A stretch of 24,187 nucleotides of DNA from Christensenella sp. UBA3944. Its GTDB lineage: Bacteria > Bacillota > Clostridia > Christensenellales > DTU072. The notes beneath the pieces are model-generated. The model ran no database searches. It had not been told where the DNA came from and worked only from the letters and a program-made list of their open reading frames with translations. Location of the stretch: NCBI GenBank assembly GCA_002385605.1, contig DGDU01000032.1, forward strand, positions 1 through 24,187, in the 5' to 3' direction. This document shows positions 14,456-22,536 of this stretch, one piece after another. Numbering within the stretch: the stretch's first letter is position 1; each line of letters begins with the position of its first letter. Both the position numbers and the translations under genes were made by a program.

Positions 14456-14832
14456 GGCACGCCAAGAACTTTGAGGACATCGTAAAAGAAACGCTGAAAA
14501 CCTACCGCGCGGGAATCACCCCCAGCGAGCTTTCCAACCAAATGCTCGAGTTCGCGGCAAAGCGCGGCTTTGCCGAATATATGGTACCCGGCTTTGAGCA
14601 CGGCATCGGCATGCTGGGCGACGAATGGCGTATCGGCTTAAACGACGGGCCCATAGAATACTGGACAAACCCCGACCATGTCTACCGGGAAAACGAAATG
14701 GTTATCTGCGCAATGCAGTACGCCTGCCCCGAAGAGAATATCGGCTTCCGCTACGAAAATCCCATTCTCATCAACAAAAACGACTGCGAATGGATGAGCA
14801 AATTCCCGCTTGAGATTCAGGTAATCAAATAA
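14449..14832 (+). CDS. M24 metallopeptidase-like protein, C-terminal fragment
   Basis: The plus frame from the junction reads QLWHAKNFEDIVKETLKTY and continues for 127 codons to TAA at 14830-14832. It contains the pita-bread fold landmarks EHGIGMLGDEWRIG and RYENPILI, typical of the last third of M24 family proteins (Xaa-Pro peptidases, creatinase-like). About 250 or more N-terminal residues, including the paired metal-binding aspartates, are absent. The usual EPG glutamate segment is replaced by MVICAMQYACPEE, so even the intact parent may have been a non-standard member. There is no start codon before the internal ATG at 14542. It is therefore a fragment or pseudogene unless the join is an assembly error. 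Confidence 0.75.
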   Translation, partial: QLWHAKNFEDIVKETLKTYRAGITPSELSNQMLEFAAKRGFAEYMVPGFEHGIGMLGDEWRIGLNDGPIEYWTNPDHVYRENEMVICAMQYACPEENIGFRYENPILINKNDCEWMSKFPLEIQVIK

Positions 14833-15015
14833 GGCTGATATATCCCATAACATAACGAGGCAATAAAGGGAATAGGATTCTTCTTGCCGTTTCGGTTTTG
14901 ATTATTTATGTCGGGAATAGCCATATGTCCATTGTTCTCCAAGCTGAGGATTATCATAAACACAGGCAGTTACACGCCCGACAGGGCTTGTGGGGCTATG
15001 CAAACGACAAAAATA

Positions 15016-15038
15016 AAGCGGGCGCATGCCCGCTTTTT
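15016..15038. terminator. Rho-independent terminator
   Basis: Stem GCGGGC (15018-15023)/GCCCGC (15028-15033) with loop GCAT, flanked by A and T runs, lies 20-40 bp beyond the stop of the GtrA-like gene. On the reverse strand it ends that operon with a T-rich tail. On the plus strand it is followed by TTTTT. Confidence 0.75.
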
Positions 15039-15056
15039 AGTGTTTGTGATTTTACC

Positions 15057-15626
15057 CTATTCGGCTTGAGCCGGGGCTTCTTCCTCTTCGGGCTCTTTCT
15101 TATCCACCCTGCGCATGATAACATATTTGTTCATGGGGAATACGATAAGGAAGGAAATGAACATCCACAGGAACTTGCCCAGGAAGCCGCTTACGCCCGA
15201 GTTATGGATAAAGCTGTCGAACCAGGTAACAATGATGGGGCCCGACCAGGTCTGCAGAAGTATTATCGAAACCATCATAATTACATAGACGGTTACACTG
15301 AAAGCCAGGTTATTGTTGGCGTTAAAGGTTTTCTTGCGGTTGGTTATGAAGGAAACGATCTGCGCAAGCGTGGTCGATACCAGAAACGCTATCATCGTGC
15401 CCAGCCCGCCCGTCGTCGCGGGGTCGTAATGGAAGATAAACCAGTTAACCGCCTGGTTGTTCAGCTTTTTCAAAAATACGCTGTCGAGTAGCATATATGA
15501 GGTTATCTCGACAACGGCGGCGATACAGCTTATAAGAGTAAACTTAATAAGCTGCCAGATGCCGGCGTGCTTTTTCATAAAAGCCTTCAGTTTGTCTATA
15601 AAGCTTACTTTGCCCTCTTGCTCCAT
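15057..15626 (-). CDS. GtrA-like integral membrane protein
   Basis: This 189-residue protein has four predicted membrane helices (about residues 24-46, 75-96, 107-128 and 148-170), an N-terminal KFxLIS entry and a central SFITNRKKTFN motif at the loop after helix 2. These are hallmarks of the GtrA family, whose members assist transfer or flipping of lipid-linked sugars for cell-wall or surface glycans. The C-terminus is a short acidic Glu/Ala/Pro tail. The start at 15626 has a strong AAGGAG site 7 bases upstream, which overlaps the end of the preceding deacetylase gene; the two genes are 10 bp apart. This indicates an operon for glycan or lipid modification, but substrate assignment is not possible from sequence alone. 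Confidence 0.85.
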   Translation of the reverse strand: MEQEGKVSFIDKLKAFMKKHAGIWQLIKFTLISCIAAVVEITSYMLLDSVFLKKLNNQAVNWFIFHYDPATTGGLGTMIAFLVSTTLAQIVSFITNRKKTFNANNNLAFSVTVYVIMMVSIILLQTWSGPIIVTWFDSFIHNSGVSGFLGKFLWMFISFLIVFPMNKYVIMRRVDKKEPEEEEAPAQAE

Positions 15627-15636
15627 ACTATTCTCC

Positions 15637-16410
15637 TTATATCTTTTCGGCGCAGCAGTGAATCATCAAAGGAGAGTTCACCCTGAAGCCATCGGCTTTA
15701 CCTTTAAATCTGGGAATCCCGAAATGAAGGGCGCGAATCTTAAGATAGATAAACAGCATATTAAGAGAGCCCTTGCCGTCCTCGGTGTATGTAAACTGGC
15801 TCTTGAAGGCTTTTAGCGCCTCAAACTGCTTCTTTTGGTATCCCTTAAGCGCGAAATACCTGTTGGGGCGCGCGGTGTAATAATACGCCAGGGCCTTGGG
15901 CACCATAACCTGGTTTACGCCCAAATCCCTCATCGTCGGGACATTAAGGCTCATTATGTAGGCGCTGCTTGCGGCCCTTCCAACTATAAGGTGGTCGGCG
16001 TGGCACTCGGTATGCAGTAAGGGATCGGGGCAGAATACCATGTCGGGCTTTCTCTTGGCGATTTCTATGGCGAGAGCCTTTGTAAGTTCGGCCTGGTCGT
16101 ACAGCCCGCCGTCGTGGAAGGGGAGGAAGGTTACATCCTCTACGCCCAGTATCTTTGCAGCCTCGAGGGACTCTTTTTGCCTTAGCTTAACAAGCTCTTC
16201 GCAGTCCACTTCGGGGTCTTCCGAGCCGTATCTTCCGTCGGTGGCTATCACATAGGATACCTTCTTGCCCATGGCAACAAGCCTTGCGACGGTCGCGCCT
16301 GCTCCTACCTCGATATCGTCGGGATGGGGGCCAATGAACAAATAATTCTCGAAATCGTCTATTTGCGGGATATTCGCTATTTTTTTCATCATAAACTTAA
16401 AAATACACAT
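15637..16410 (-). CDS. PIG-L/LmbE-family deacetylase
   Basis: This 257-residue zinc hydrolase belongs to the family that removes N-acetyl groups from sugars such as GlcNAc-lipids, mycothiol or bacillithiol precursors. The zinc ligands are visible as HPDD (residues 29-32) and HADH (137-140), and TDGRYGSED follows the second strand. The start chosen is ATG 16410, because GAGGG lies 6-7 bases before it. The longer open frame to 16449 has no Shine-Dalgarno and runs into the promoter -10 box. It is the first gene of an operon with the GtrA-like gene. A role in surface glycan or glycolipid deacetylation is inferred from that pairing. A thiol-cofactor role is less supported because no other biosynthetic gene is nearby. 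Confidence 0.9.
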   Translation of the reverse strand: MCIFKFMMKKIANIPQIDDFENYLFIGPHPDDIEVGAGATVARLVAMGKKVSYVIATDGRYGSEDPEVDCEELVKLRQKESLEAAKILGVEDVTFLPFHDGGLYDQAELTKALAIEIAKRKPDMVFCPDPLLHTECHADHLIVGRAASSAYIMSLNVPTMRDLGVNQVMVPKALAYYYTARPNRYFALKGYQKKQFEALKAFKSQFTYTEDGKGSLNMLFIYLKIRALHFGIPRFKGKADGFRVNSPLMIHCCAEKI

Positions 16411-16439
16411 AGGTTTCCCTCGCAAAATTCGTTGAAATA

Positions 16440-16468
16440 ATGATATCACACCCGGCTTCTCAATTCAA
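16440..16468 (-). promoter_or_regulatory. Promoter of the PIG-L/GtrA operon
   Basis: On the reverse strand, TTGAAT (16468-16463), 17 bp and TATCAT (16445-16440), with an upstream TGTGA giving an extended -10. It lies about 30 bp before the start codon at 16410. Confidence 0.65.
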
Positions 16469-16521
16469 TACCAACCGGTAAATTGAAAAGCGGTAAAGCT
16501 AAATAAAATGTATATATCCCT

Positions 16522-17862
16522 TTATTTAATTGTTTTGGCAAGGCATACCAGGGTTTCGACATTGCAAGAATACGGGATGGAATCGTAAGGGGTTGCCGAA
16601 ACTACGGAATAACCGTTGTCGCAAAGGGGCAAGAGGTCGTCCGTAAGGCGGGAGATATCGGAAGAAAGATATAAAATTATGTCGGGAGAAAACTTAAGCA
16701 CGGCTTGTCCAAAATTCCCCTCCTGTTTCGAGGAAGATATAAGCAAAGCCGTTTTCCCCCGAGGGGTAAGGGCGGGAAGAATCTCGCCTACGCTTCCGCA
16801 AAGGTATTCTACCCCCGTAATTTCGTTTTTGTTGCAAAGCTTTTTTGCCCTGCGCTCGCTGTCGGGCGTAGGCTTTACGGACACTACTTTTGCCCCGGCT
16901 TTGGCAAACAGCGCCGCCGCGAGCCCGATGTCGGGGTAGGCTTCGACGACATATTCCGCCCCGGTTTCCTTTATGATATCGGCAAGCTTTTTATACATCG
17001 CCTCGGCTGTTTTTTCGTTTTCGGCAAACAAATAAAACGGGCCTATCTCGCACCTTACGCCAAGCATAGATATCTGCAGCCTTTTCTGCCCCGCTATATG
17101 TATTAACGATGTATCACCGCCCGAATCGCTCTTTACGCATAGCCAAAGTGACACCGCCCTGAATCGCCCGGCAAGGCTGTTGTATAATTCTTCTAAGTTT
17201 TTAACCGAGGGAGAAGGAGAAACGAGGGTTAGCAGCAGCGCCCCGTCTATGTATCTCGCCTCGGCAAAGCTTAAAACGCCCTTTAGGGATTTGGCGTCGC
17301 CCGGGCCGTATTCGTTTGCCCATTCGTTCAATATCTTTATAAATTCCGCGTACCAGCCGCCGAACAAATGGCAGCCTTTAATGTTGGTTACCTTTTGGGT
17401 TTCGGGGTCGAAAACGCCCGCCTCGACAGCGCCGTCTTTTCTCTTGAAAGCAATAACAGCCCTGTTTTTACAGGCGGTTTTGCCCATGCTTACGCACTCT
17501 TCCACGCTCCGTACGCCCAAGCTCCAGAGCTTTTTTCTCACAAGGTCGGTTTTTTGCTTCAGCCCGGCGGCGTAATCGGCGTGCATCAGCCTGCAATATC
17601 CGCACTTCCCGTAATACCGGCAGAAGGGCTCCGCCCTCTCGGGCGCGGCTTCAAGTACAGATTTAACATCGGCGTAGCTTACATTGTTCTCGGTCTTTTT
17701 TACGACCGCTAGCACCTTCTCCCTTGGCAGAGCGCCGCTTACCGCATATCTTTTTGCGCCGACATACGCCACCCCGCGCAAGTTGTCGTCCAGCTTGCAG
17801 ATATCCAGAATGATATGCTTTTGCTCTTTGGGCTTATATACCGAGCCTGAGATTCTTACCAA
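16522..17862 (-). CDS. TrmA/RlmD-family RNA methyltransferase-like protein lacking catalytic motifs
   Basis: This 446-residue protein begins at a TTG codon behind AGGAGAGG. The N-terminus is a TRAM-like OB fold, followed by four cysteines for an iron-sulfur cluster: C81, C87, C90 and C164 (CRYYGKCGYC, KGCHLF). The C-terminal half keeps the layout of a uracil-5 methyltransferase, ending in NVETLVCL, where the family has HVETV. Key motifs are changed: the YCG.G SAM loop reads EAYPDIG (307-313), the FQ.N Gln is A280, DPPR is SSSK (376-379), and the catalytic Cys of VSC is S401. Only the terminal Glu (E436) remains. It is probably not an active uracil methyltransferase. It could be an RNA-binding or iron-sulfur pseudoenzyme. 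It follows two YitT genes by 11 bp. Confidence 0.88.
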   Translation of the reverse strand: MVRISGSVYKPKEQKHIILDICKLDDNLRGVAYVGAKRYAVSGALPREKVLAVVKKTENNVSYADVKSVLEAAPERAEPFCRYYGKCGYCRLMHADYAAGLKQKTDLVRKKLWSLGVRSVEECVSMGKTACKNRAVIAFKRKDGAVEAGVFDPETQKVTNIKGCHLFGGWYAEFIKILNEWANEYGPGDAKSLKGVLSFAEARYIDGALLLTLVSPSPSVKNLEELYNSLAGRFRAVSLWLCVKSDSGGDTSLIHIAGQKRLQISMLGVRCEIGPFYLFAENEKTAEAMYKKLADIIKETGAEYVVEAYPDIGLAAALFAKAGAKVVSVKPTPDSERRAKKLCNKNEITGVEYLCGSVGEILPALTPRGKTALLISSSKQEGNFGQAVLKFSPDIILYLSSDISRLTDDLLPLCDNGYSVVSATPYDSIPYSCNVETLVCLAKTIK

Positions 17863-17873
17863 TTTTACCTCTC

Positions 17874-18770
17874 CTACATATAAATATTTCTAAATCCCTT
17901 GCCTATTACTTCCTTTATCGGTATCGTGTAAGCGAAACTGTCGGGGGCTATACGCTTTACAAGCTCCCTTGCTTTGGACTCCTGGCGCTTTCTCACTACG
18001 CAGACAACAACCTCTTTATTTTCTTTGGTGTATGTGCCTATCGCCTTAAACATCGTCGAGCCCCGCCCGAGTTCCTCATCTATTGCCTTGATGATTGCCT
18101 GCGAATCGCTTGTGACAATCTCGAACATAACGGCGTTTGAGAAAGCCCCGAAAACAAACTCCAAAGTTATCTGATACGAAGCCAGCGCCGCAACGGCGTA
18201 TAAAAACGAAGGAAGGCTTCTTTCTATGCCGCAATAAACCGCTATCACAACAAGGTCAAACAGCAACAGAAGCCTGGACGCGTTGCCCAGCCTGTACTTT
18301 TTCTGAAGGATTAGCGAGATTATATCGGTGCCGCCCGCCGAGCCTTCCCCGATAAGAAGTAGGGCTATGCCTATCGCGAGAAGCGCCCCGCCCGCGAGGG
18401 CGATAAGCGTTATGTTTTCGAAGCTAACAAGCCCCAGCTTTCGGGGAAGCCCGAAAACCTCGCCGAGCGTCATATAAACGCTAATCAAAAAGACGGTTAT
18501 AAGCGTTTTAACCACGAATTTTTTTGTGAAAAAGAAAAGGGAAAGCACGATGAGCGGGACATTGAGTATAAAATAAATTATGCCTAAATACAGCCTTTCG
18601 GGAGCCCAAAGCCCGATAATCTGCGAAATGCCCAGAAAGCCGCCCGCGTTAATGCCCGCGGGCGCGAGGAAGAGCTGCATCCCGCAAGCTATGCAAAGCG
18701 GTGCAAGAAGCATTATGGCAATTTCTTTGGCCAAAGACAGCCTTTTCATATAACCCCCGCTTCCTTTCAT
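17874..18770 (-). CDS. YitT-family membrane protein (second of tandem pair)
   Basis: This is a roughly 298-residue membrane protein of the YitT/DUF161 type with about six hydrophobic helices. Motifs include GINAGGFLGISQI after helix 1 and GEGSAGGTDIISLILQKK in the middle. A soluble C-terminal DUF2179-like domain (EIVTSDSQAIIKAIDEELGRGST.FKAIGTY) follows. Function is unknown for most of the family, and transport is often suggested. The frame overlaps the upstream paralogue by 4 bp (ATGA). An alternative start at 18749 (MKRLSLAKE) has GGAAGCGGGGG upstream and aligns better with usual YitT N-termini, so the true protein may be 291 residues. It is part of an operon with the paralogue and the TrmA-like gene. 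Confidence 0.88.
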   Translation of the reverse strand: MKGSGGYMKRLSLAKEIAIMLLAPLCIACGMQLFLAPAGINAGGFLGISQIIGLWAPERLYLGIIYFILNVPLIVLSLFFFTKKFVVKTLITVFLISVYMTLGEVFGLPRKLGLVSFENITLIALAGGALLAIGIALLLIGEGSAGGTDIISLILQKKYRLGNASRLLLLFDLVVIAVYCGIERSLPSFLYAVAALASYQITLEFVFGAFSNAVMFEIVTSDSQAIIKAIDEELGRGSTMFKAIGTYTKENKEVVVCVVRKRQESKARELVKRIAPDSFAYTIPIKEVIGKGFRNIYM

Positions 18771-19624
18771 TTCACCCTATTGCCTTTTGAGGATATCGCC
18801 GCGCCCGCCACAAAGGCGAAAGCGCCGCCGTCCTCGGCGGCAAGCGTTTGTTTTACTTTATGTTGTTTGCCGTTAGGCAAAAACAGCTTTATTAAGGTTT
18901 TGGGCGCATCGGAGGTCGAGCCTCTCGCCTCGACGGCTATACCTTCCCGCCCGAATCTATTGTTAAGCGCGGCCAATATCCCTTCGGGCCTTTCGGTTAC
19001 GATATAATACATATCCCCCATCCTGCCCTTATCGAGATAAACCGCCATTATCTTTTCGCAGACCACCGAGCAGACAAGGGCGTAAATTACGCTCCAGCCG
19101 TCAAAAACCAGAAGCCCGAAGGCGATTATGATTACATCCATAGCAAGAATCAAGACGGAAACTTTCGCCTCGGGGCGCCTTTTTGTGATAAGGTTTGCTA
19201 TAATCTCGCTTCCTCCCGTCGAGCCGCCCGCCTCGTAAACCATGCCGAGGCTTATCCCGAACAGCACCCCCGAATATATGGCGGCAAGCAGCCTGTCGCC
19301 CGTAAACCTTAAAAACCCCGAACTTTCCATAAGCCCCATTATTACCGAAACAAGGGTCGCCGAGATTACGGTCTTTACGGCAAAGTCTTTTTTTAATTTT
19401 ATTACGGCGGCGATAAGCAGGGGAATATTGAAAAGATAATACGAGATATAGCTTTTTATCATCCCCGCGTTTTCGAGGATGGCGGAAATTCCTCCGACAC
19501 CACCGCTTACGAAGCCGTTGGGGATAATAAAGCTATGCAGGGCAAAAGCGCTAAGAAACGAGCCCACAGCCAACGCCAAAGCGTCGGCGGCAAGCTTTGC
19601 CGCGCTTAGTTTTCTTTTTCTCAT
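18767..19624 (-). CDS. YitT-family membrane protein (first of tandem pair)
   Basis: This is a 285-residue paralogue of the downstream gene with the same plan: five or six hydrophobic helices, IPNGFVSGGVGGISAI near residue 35, YEAGGSTGGSEIIANLITKR around residue 130, then a soluble DUF2179-like domain (YYIVTERPEGILAALNNRFGREG). Identity to its neighbour is low apart from these motifs, so the duplication is old. The start ATG at 19624 has no convincing Shine-Dalgarno or promoter visible, and a start elsewhere is possible. Function is not established for the family. Two copies side by side might act as a heteromeric complex, which is inference. Confidence 0.88.
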   Translation of the reverse strand: MRKRKLSAAKLAADALALAVGSFLSAFALHSFIIPNGFVSGGVGGISAILENAGMIKSYISYYLFNIPLLIAAVIKLKKDFAVKTVISATLVSVIMGLMESSGFLRFTGDRLLAAIYSGVLFGISLGMVYEAGGSTGGSEIIANLITKRRPEAKVSVLILAMDVIIIAFGLLVFDGWSVIYALVCSVVCEKIMAVYLDKGRMGDMYYIVTERPEGILAALNNRFGREGIAVEARGSTSDAPKTLIKLFLPNGKQHKVKQTLAAEDGGAFAFVAGAAISSKGNRVK

Positions 19625-19651
19625 ATTTTAATCGGGGTGACAGCGTACATC

Positions 19652-19690
19652 CTAAAGCTTCCCCTAACCCCCTGTATTTTTAGGCTTTAG
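19652..19690. other. Weak inverted repeat between kinase and YitT genes
   Basis: CTAAAGC (19652-19658) and GCTTTAG (19684-19690) are perfect complements around a C/T-rich centre. There is no T-tract next to the stem in the direction of transcription, so it is not a convincing intrinsic terminator. It might be a leader structure for the YitT operon. Confidence 0.25.
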
Positions 19691-19731
19691 CATGTTAGTC
19701 GATTAATATAGTATGTTGGCTGGCGGAAAAA

Positions 19732-20556
19732 TTATCGGACTGAAATCTTGGTAGAGGGCGCTTTCCCGTCCAGTATGTCTTTTATAGAATATCTGCTGTT
19801 TGCGATAAACACGGTTGTGCCCAGCTTTACGGGCTCTTTTACATATTCCAGCTTCATGCGCGCGCCGTTAGCGCCCTTGCGGCTGGCGCCGTCGCAGAAG
19901 TTCTGATAATATTCGATATGCCCGATGACCTCATCGGGAGTCGCGCCGTCGATGTTGTGCACAAGGGTGGTCTTATCCTTAGCATCGGTATAAATGCCGT
20001 CTACGCTGGAGAGAATAAGCAGGTATTTAGGCTTAACCAGGCAGGCTATCTGGCTTGCCGTTTCGTCGTTGTCTATGCACTCGACGACCTTGGCGTTTTT
20101 GGCGCGCAGGGCCTGGATCTCCATCTTGCGGTTTTCTTCGTAGCTTACGGGGTCGTTGTAGTTTATTATGGGTATGGCCTTTTGGGCGGGGCACCTGAGG
20201 AGAGCCGCCTTGAGGTGCTCTCTCTTGGCGGGGTCGTTGAAGTGCTGATGCTCGACCAGAAACTGCCTCACCGAATACCTTCCGTCCACATACATTCGGT
20301 AAGAGCTCATGAGGATGCTTTGCCCCTGCGCGGCGTAGTCGGTTTTTATGTCGCTGTCGGGGCCTTCAAGCTCGCCGCCCGTGCGGTGAATGTAGTCCAG
20401 CCTTCCTATTTCGGTGGCGCCCGAAGTTACCCAGATATAGCCGGGCTTAAGCTCGCGGCTTATCCTCGCGAGGATATTGTAATCCATGTCGTTGTATTCT
20501 TTGTTGATAAGCGCCATCGAGCCGATCTTGCCCACAAGCTCTATGTCGAAAGCCAT
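19732..20556 (-). CDS. Amino-acid kinase family protein, glutamate 5-kinase-like
   Basis: This is a 274-residue kinase of the carbamate/aspartate/glutamate/uridylate kinase fold. Residues 1-12 carry the K.G phosphate-binding strand (VGKIGSMAL). VTSGATEIG near residue 45, YAAQGQSILMSSYR, VEHQHFND and IPIINYNDPVS in the middle follow the order of ProB. VDGIYTD and SRKGANGARMKLEY near the C-terminus resemble the ATP-binding segment. There is no C-terminal PUA domain and no proA neighbour. The start was set at ATG 20556 because GAGGAAAAA precedes it; upstream ATG 20604 has none. The substrate could be glutamate, another acid or a nucleotide. It is transcribed divergently from the glycoside hydrolase from its own promoter. 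Confidence 0.8.
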   Translation of the reverse strand: MAFDIELVGKIGSMALINKEYNDMDYNILARISRELKPGYIWVTSGATEIGRLDYIHRTGGELEGPDSDIKTDYAAQGQSILMSSYRMYVDGRYSVRQFLVEHQHFNDPAKREHLKAALLRCPAQKAIPIINYNDPVSYEENRKMEIQALRAKNAKVVECIDNDETASQIACLVKPKYLLILSSVDGIYTDAKDKTTLVHNIDGATPDEVIGHIEYYQNFCDGASRKGANGARMKLEYVKEPVKLGTTVFIANSRYSIKDILDGKAPSTKISVR

Positions 20557-20634
20557 TTTTTCCTCTTTCTGATTATCATTATGCAAAAATGCTATTTTTC
20601 GCACAATTTTTTACAAATATTAGTTAATATGACT

Positions 20635-20663
20635 ATTATAGCCCTTATTACCCCTTCCGTCAA
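20635..20663 (-). promoter_or_regulatory. Promoter of the amino-acid kinase gene
   Basis: On the reverse strand, TTGACG (20663-20658), 17 bp, TATAAT (20640-20635), one base from full consensus, about 80 bp before the start codon at 20556. Confidence 0.8.
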
Positions 20664-20668
20664 ACATA

Positions 20669-20697
20669 TTGCATTCGGTTGTGATTTTTGATATCAT
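20669..20697 (+). promoter_or_regulatory. Promoter of the family-2 glycoside hydrolase
   Basis: TTGCAT (20669-20674), 17 bp, TATCAT (20692-20697), about 32 bp before ATG 20730. It sits back to back with the kinase promoter, the two -35 boxes only 5 bp apart, so the two may compete or share a regulator. Confidence 0.65.
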
Positions 20698-20729
20698 AAA
20701 TTGACCGAAAATATAAAAGGTGAAAAGAA

Positions 20730-22502
20730 ATGGAGCAATTTGAATATTTATACACCGATTTTGGCAAAAATCTGGACAAAAACCGCCCTCTTCCCGAGTA
20801 TCCCCGCCCCCAGATGGAAAGGGACAGTTACTTTAACCTTAACGGCGCGTGGGAGTACGCTATACTCTCCAACTGCGAAATTTTGAGGGAGTACCAAGGC
20901 CTTATCCTGGTTCCCTTCTCTCCCGAAAGCCTGTTAAGCGGGGTAATGAGGCAGGTAACGCCTGACGATGTGCTGTATTACCGCAAAACATTCACCCTTC
21001 CCGAGGGCTTTGTAAAAGACAGGGTACTGCTGCACTTCGGCGCGGTGGATTACGAGGCCGAAATCTTTGTAAACGGCAAACCCGCGGGCAGCCACAAGGG
21101 CGGATACTTCCCCTTCTGCCTGGACATTACCGAGCTGCTTGTTGACGGCGAAAACGAGCTTACCCTCACCGTCACCGACCCCACCGACGAAGGCGTGCAG
21201 TCGAGGGGCAAGCAAAAACTAAAGAGGGGCGGGATATTCTACACCCCTCAGTCGGGCATCTGGCAGACTGTATGGATGGAAAGCGTGCCCGCGAACTATA
21301 TCAAATCCCTTCGCATAACCCCCGACATAGACAATAATTGCTTAAGCGTTGCAGCCGACTGCGAAGGCGACGCCGAAGGTACGGTTTCGGCTTTCGACAA
21401 CGGCAAGCTGATAGCCTCGGCAAAGCTTTCGGGCGGGCTGGCGACCCTTAAACTTAAGGACTACACCCTCTGGACGCCCGAAAACCCCAAGCTTTACGAT
21501 CTTACCGTAACCGTAGGTTCGGATACCGTAAAGTCGTATTTCGGTATGCGTAAGTTCTCAACCGGCAAAGACGCCCGCGGCAAGAGCCGCCTCATGCTAA
21601 ACAACCGCCCATACTTCCACAACGGGCTTTTGGACCAGGGCTACTACTCGGACGGTCTGTACACCCCGCCTTCGGACGAAGCAATGATATTCGACATAAT
21701 GACGGCAAAGAAAGCCGGCTTCAATATGCTCCGCAAGCACATAAAGATAGAGCCGCTAAGGTGGTATTACCACTGCGACAGGCTGGGCATGCTTGTCTGG
21801 CAGGATATGGTTAACGGCGGGGGCAAAGCCATACGCCCGCTCAGCGCCGCCGCCGGGTTTTTAAATATAACCTTAAGCGACTCTAATTACTCCCTCATGG
21901 ACAGGGAGGACGAAGGCGGCAGGGAAGAATATTATGTAGATACCCGCCGCACGGTAGAAACCCTTTACAACAGCGTTTCCCTCTGCCTGTGGACACCCTT
22001 TAACGAAAGCTGGGGGCAGTTTGACGCCCTGCGCGCCTGCGACTTTGTGAGGGCGTTGGACCCTACCCGCCCCATAGACCACGCCAGCGGCTGGATAGAC
22101 CAGGGCGGGGGCGACTGCTTAAGCCTGCACATTTACTTTACGCCCCTATATATACCCTATCATAGGCGCAAGGGAAGGGTTGTCGTGCTTTCCGAGTTCG
22201 GCGGCTACAGCCTTAAGGTCGACGGGCATGTTTTCAACAAGGTAAAGAGCTTCGGCTACCGCAAATACGACACCAAGGAAAAGCTAACCGCGGCATACGA
22301 AAAGCTGTATACAAAACAGCTCCTGCCCTTGATTAAAAAGGGCCTCTCCGCCGCCGTCTACACCCAGATAACCGATGTCGAGGACGAAATCAACGGGCTT
22401 CTTACCTACGACCGCAAAGTCTTAAAAATCGACGAAGCAAAACTTAAAGAAATAAACGACAAGCTTTACGGCGAGTTTGAGCGTTCGGTTAACGGGAAAT
22501 AG
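20730..22502 (+). CDS. Glycoside hydrolase family 2 (beta-galactosidase/glucuronidase-like)
   Basis: This 590-residue cytoplasmic enzyme has no signal peptide. An N-terminal sugar-binding jelly roll spans about residues 50-190 (LHFGAVDYEAEIFVNGK, HKGGYFPF), an Ig-like domain about 195-280 (YTLWTPENPKLYDL), and a TIM barrel the rest. The acid/base Glu is E426 in TPFNES and the nucleophile is E489 in VLSEFGG, both intact. The size is near that of beta-glucuronidases and far shorter than LacZ, so substrate specificity is open. Because the enzyme is intracellular, it probably acts on imported oligosaccharides or glycosides, although no transporter or regulator is next to it. ATG 20730 follows an AAAGGTG site. 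A terminator follows at 22537-22567. Confidence 0.92.
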   Translation: MEQFEYLYTDFGKNLDKNRPLPEYPRPQMERDSYFNLNGAWEYAILSNCEILREYQGLILVPFSPESLLSGVMRQVTPDDVLYYRKTFTLPEGFVKDRVLLHFGAVDYEAEIFVNGKPAGSHKGGYFPFCLDITELLVDGENELTLTVTDPTDEGVQSRGKQKLKRGGIFYTPQSGIWQTVWMESVPANYIKSLRITPDIDNNCLSVAADCEGDAEGTVSAFDNGKLIASAKLSGGLATLKLKDYTLWTPENPKLYDLTVTVGSDTVKSYFGMRKFSTGKDARGKSRLMLNNRPYFHNGLLDQGYYSDGLYTPPSDEAMIFDIMTAKKAGFNMLRKHIKIEPLRWYYHCDRLGMLVWQDMVNGGGKAIRPLSAAAGFLNITLSDSNYSLMDREDEGGREEYYVDTRRTVETLYNSVSLCLWTPFNESWGQFDALRACDFVRALDPTRPIDHASGWIDQGGGDCLSLHIYFTPLYIPYHRRKGRVVVLSEFGGYSLKVDGHVFNKVKSFGYRKYDTKEKLTAAYEKLYTKQLLPLIKKGLSAAVYTQITDVEDEINGLLTYDRKVLKIDEAKLKEINDKLYGEFERSVNGK

Positions 22503-22536
22503 AACTATTAAATTATCATCTCTTAAAATCACACAA

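Noticed and set aside
14401..14601. A 66-codon reverse frame across the junction
   Set aside because: It is out of frame with TetR, antisense to M24 and unlike any family.
14910..15005. A reverse-strand run of about 30 codons ending GEQWTYGYSRHK before a stop
   Set aside because: It has no start codon or ribosome-binding site, and it lies between a terminator and a breakpoint region; it could be a gene remnant but cannot be supported.
14898..15491. A 197-codon plus-strand frame
   Set aside because: It runs antisense through the GtrA-like gene and through the terminator at 15016-15038.
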